64,000 bases of DNA. It comes from Agathobaculum sp. NTUH-O15-33. GTDB taxonomy: Bacteria; Bacillota; Clostridia; Oscillospirales; Butyricicoccaceae. Within the stretch, counting starts at the first letter, position 1. Every line of letters starts with the position of its first letter. Under the pieces are notes generated by a model. It did not search any database. It was not told where the DNA came from and saw only the letters and a program-made list of their open reading frames with translations. The position numbers and the translations under genes were made by a program. Location of the stretch: the NCBI RefSeq assembly GCF_033193315.1, contig NZ_CP136187.1, forward strand, positions 930,001-994,000. The letters run 5' to 3'. Below are positions 62,551 to 64,000 of this stretch, in pieces.

Positions 62551-64000
62551 ATGCCAGATTATATTTTGCAGCTGCAAAATATTACAAAGATATTCCCCGG
62601 CGTGAAAGCGCTGGACAACGTTACCTTTGATGTGCAGCGCGGCCATGTGCACGCGCTGGTCGGTGAGAACGGCGCGGGTAAATCCACGCTGATCAAGATC
62701 ATCAGCGGCGTTTATCCGAACGGCACGTACGACGGCAAGGTGCTGTTCGACGGTCAGGAATGCAAATTCCGCAGCATCAAGGACGTGGAACGGACCGGTA
62801 TCGCCTGTATCCATCAGGAACTGAATCTGGTGCCGGATATGAGCGTGTCCGAGAATATCTTTATCAACAACCAGCCGAGCAAGATGGGCGTGATCGATTT
62901 TGATAAGCTTTATTATCAAACGGTCGAGCTTTTGAAGCGCGTCGGTCTGGATACGAATCCGAACGAGCTGGTCCGCAACCTCGGCACGGGCAAGCAGCAG
63001 CTGGTCGAGATCGCCAAGGCGCTTTCGCGCGACGTCAAGCTTTTGCTGCTCGACGAGCCGACCGCCTCGCTGACCGAAGCGGAGGTAGACATCCTGCTCG
63101 ACATGGTGGATAAGCTGCGCCGGCAGGGCGTTACCTGTATCTATATCTCCCACCGTCTGGACGAGATCATGCGCCTGTGCGACGATATCACCGTCCTGCG
63201 CGACGGCCAGACCATCGAGACCCGCGCCCGCAAGGACATGGACAAGGATACGATGATCTCCCTCATGGTAGGCCGCGAAATGACCAACCTGTTCCCGCGC
63301 GTCCCGCATACCCGGGGCGAGGTCGGCTTTGAGATCAAGAACTTCACGGTGCCGCATCCCGAAATCCCGGGCCGCGATTTGATCCAGAACGTCAGCCTCA
63401 AAGCGTATAAGGGCGAGATCCTCGGTATTTCGGGCCTGATGGGCGCCGGACGAACCGAGCTATTCACCGCCGTTTACGGCGCGTTCCGCACCAAGGGCAG
63501 GGGCGAGGTCTATATCGACGGCAAAAAGGTCGAAATCAAAAACCCGATCGACGCGCTGAACGCAGGCTATTTTCTGGTCACGGAGGACCGCAAAAAGCTG
63601 GGTCTGAACCTGATCATGAGCATTAAGGAAAACACCACGCTGGCTTCGCTCGACAAGGTGTCGAAATTCGGCATCCTCAACGAGGACGCCGAGGTGGCGT
63701 ATACCACCAAGTATGTCGAAGAAATCCGCACCAAGACGCCTTCGATCGAGGTGGCGGTCAACACGCTTTCGGGCGGCAACCAGCAAAAGGTCGTTTTGGC
63801 CAAGGCGCTGATGAGCGAGCCCAAGGTCATGATCCTTGACGAGCCGACGCGCGGTATCGACGTCGGCGCAAAATATGAAATCTACAAAATCATGAACGAG
63901 CTGGTCGAAAAGGGCGTTGTGATCATCATGATCTCGTCCGAAATGGAAGAGATCCTCGGCATGAGCGACCGCATTATCACGGTCGCGGGCGGCGAGGTCA
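62551..64000 (+). CDS. xylG: Sugar ABC transporter ATP-binding protein, XylG/GguA type (3' end outside window)
   Basis: At least 483 codons, running off the window. Double ATPase domain: first Walker A GENGAGKST (38-46), LLLDEPTASLTEAE (about 167-180), second half with GLMGAGRTE, signature LSGGNQQKV (about 409-417) and MILDEPTRGIDVG. Starts at ATG 62551 after GGGGGTG. The permease gene should follow beyond the window. Confidence 0.9.
   Translation, partial: MPDYILQLQNITKIFPGVKALDNVTFDVQRGHVHALVGENGAGKSTLIKIISGVYPNGTYDGKVLFDGQECKFRSIKDVERTGIACIHQELNLVPDMSVSENIFINNQPSKMGVIDFDKLYYQTVELLKRVGLDTNPNELVRNLGTGKQQLVEIAKALSRDVKLLLLDEPTASLTEAEVDILLDMVDKLRRQGVTCIYISHRLDEIMRLCDDITVLRDGQTIETRARKDMDKDTMISLMVGREMTNLFPRVPHTRGEVGFEIKNFTVPHPEIPGRDLIQNVSLKAYKGEILGISGLMGAGRTELFTAVYGAFRTKGRGEVYIDGKKVEIKNPIDALNAGYFLVTEDRKKLGLNLIMSIKENTTLASLDKVSKFGILNEDAEVAYTTKYVEEIRTKTPSIEVAVNTLSGGNQQKVVLAKALMSEPKVMILDEPTRGIDVGAKYEIYKIMNELVEKGVVIIMISSEMEEILGMSDRIITVAGGEV

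Overview
The window looks like one contig of a moderately high-GC, low-motility Firmicute of the class Clostridia, most likely a gut member of the Oscillospirales (Butyricicoccus/Agathobaculum-like; the genus is inference). Supporting signs are strong AGGAGG ribosome binding sites, TTGACA/TATAAT-type promoters with 17-bp spacers, an Agr quorum-sensing locus, S-layer-homology (SLH) surface proteins, a desulfoferrodoxin and a purine pathway that uses a PurO-type IMP cyclohydrolase. No CRISPR array, complete insertion sequence, prophage or rRNA operon is visible. There is one tRNA gene (Ala, anticodon GGC).

Layout. 1-2.4 kb: a CsaB-type polysaccharide pyruvyl transferase and a glycosyltransferase, probably for the wall polymer that SLH domains bind. 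2.4-14.5 kb: a long purine operon with its own promoter and a leader holding a 40-codon small ORF. Its order is purE, purC, purF, a second purF-like gene, purM, purN, purO-type IMP cyclohydrolase, [a low-GC cassette with a four-helix-bundle gene], AICAR transformylase, three coupled small membrane proteins, purD and a hypothetical gene. 14.5-19.6 kb: low-GC accessory DNA with a secreted protein, phage-like debris and palindromic repeats, then an agr locus in the order agrA-agrC-agrB-agrD. 19.6-24 kb: glycogen branching enzyme with a companion gene, and an ECF sigma/anti-sigma pair. 23.9-27.2 kb: an M16 metallopeptidase whose C-terminal SLH part is out of frame. 27.5-30.8 kb: metG, a DUF4177 protein, tatD and tRNA-Ala. 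30.8-35.7 kb: a LytTR two-component system, a diguanylate cyclase and a CstA-family transporter. 35.8-41.6 kb: a very large secreted beta-helix/Ig-like/SLH protein, again broken by +1 before its SLH domains. 41.8-46.9 kb: an AraC regulator and an Mgl-type sugar ABC transporter arranged divergently. 47.2-52.4 kb: IclR regulator, sensor diguanylate cyclase, LacI regulator, alpha/beta hydrolase and GNAT acetyltransferase. 52.4-57.1 kb: palindromic repeats, a DUF6809 protein, and a three-gene MoxR AAA+ ATPase / VWA protein / leucine-rich-repeat cluster. 57.3-64 kb: desulfoferrodoxin, xylulose-5-phosphate/fructose-6-phosphate phosphoketolase and the start of a XylF/XylG-type sugar transporter.

How it fits together. 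The purine block supplies most of the route from PRPP to IMP except purL, purB and purK, which are not seen. CsaB plus two SLH proteins indicate an SLH-anchored cell surface. The phosphoketolase beside a xylose-type transporter fits pentose use.

Most notable observations: (1) a 0.4-kb cassette inside the purine operon, an AT-rich four-helix-bundle gene framed exactly by inverted arrays of a TAGGARN heptamer that also supply its ribosome binding site and stop codon; (2) +1 lesions directly before the SLH part of both SLH proteins; (3) an Agr peptide precursor with Ser where Cys normally closes the ring; (4) purD in frame with an upstream membrane gene; (5) a small ORF ending on a perfect hairpin in the purine leader; (6) a PurF paralogue without its N-terminal Cys nucleophile; and (7) two families of REP-like palindromes.
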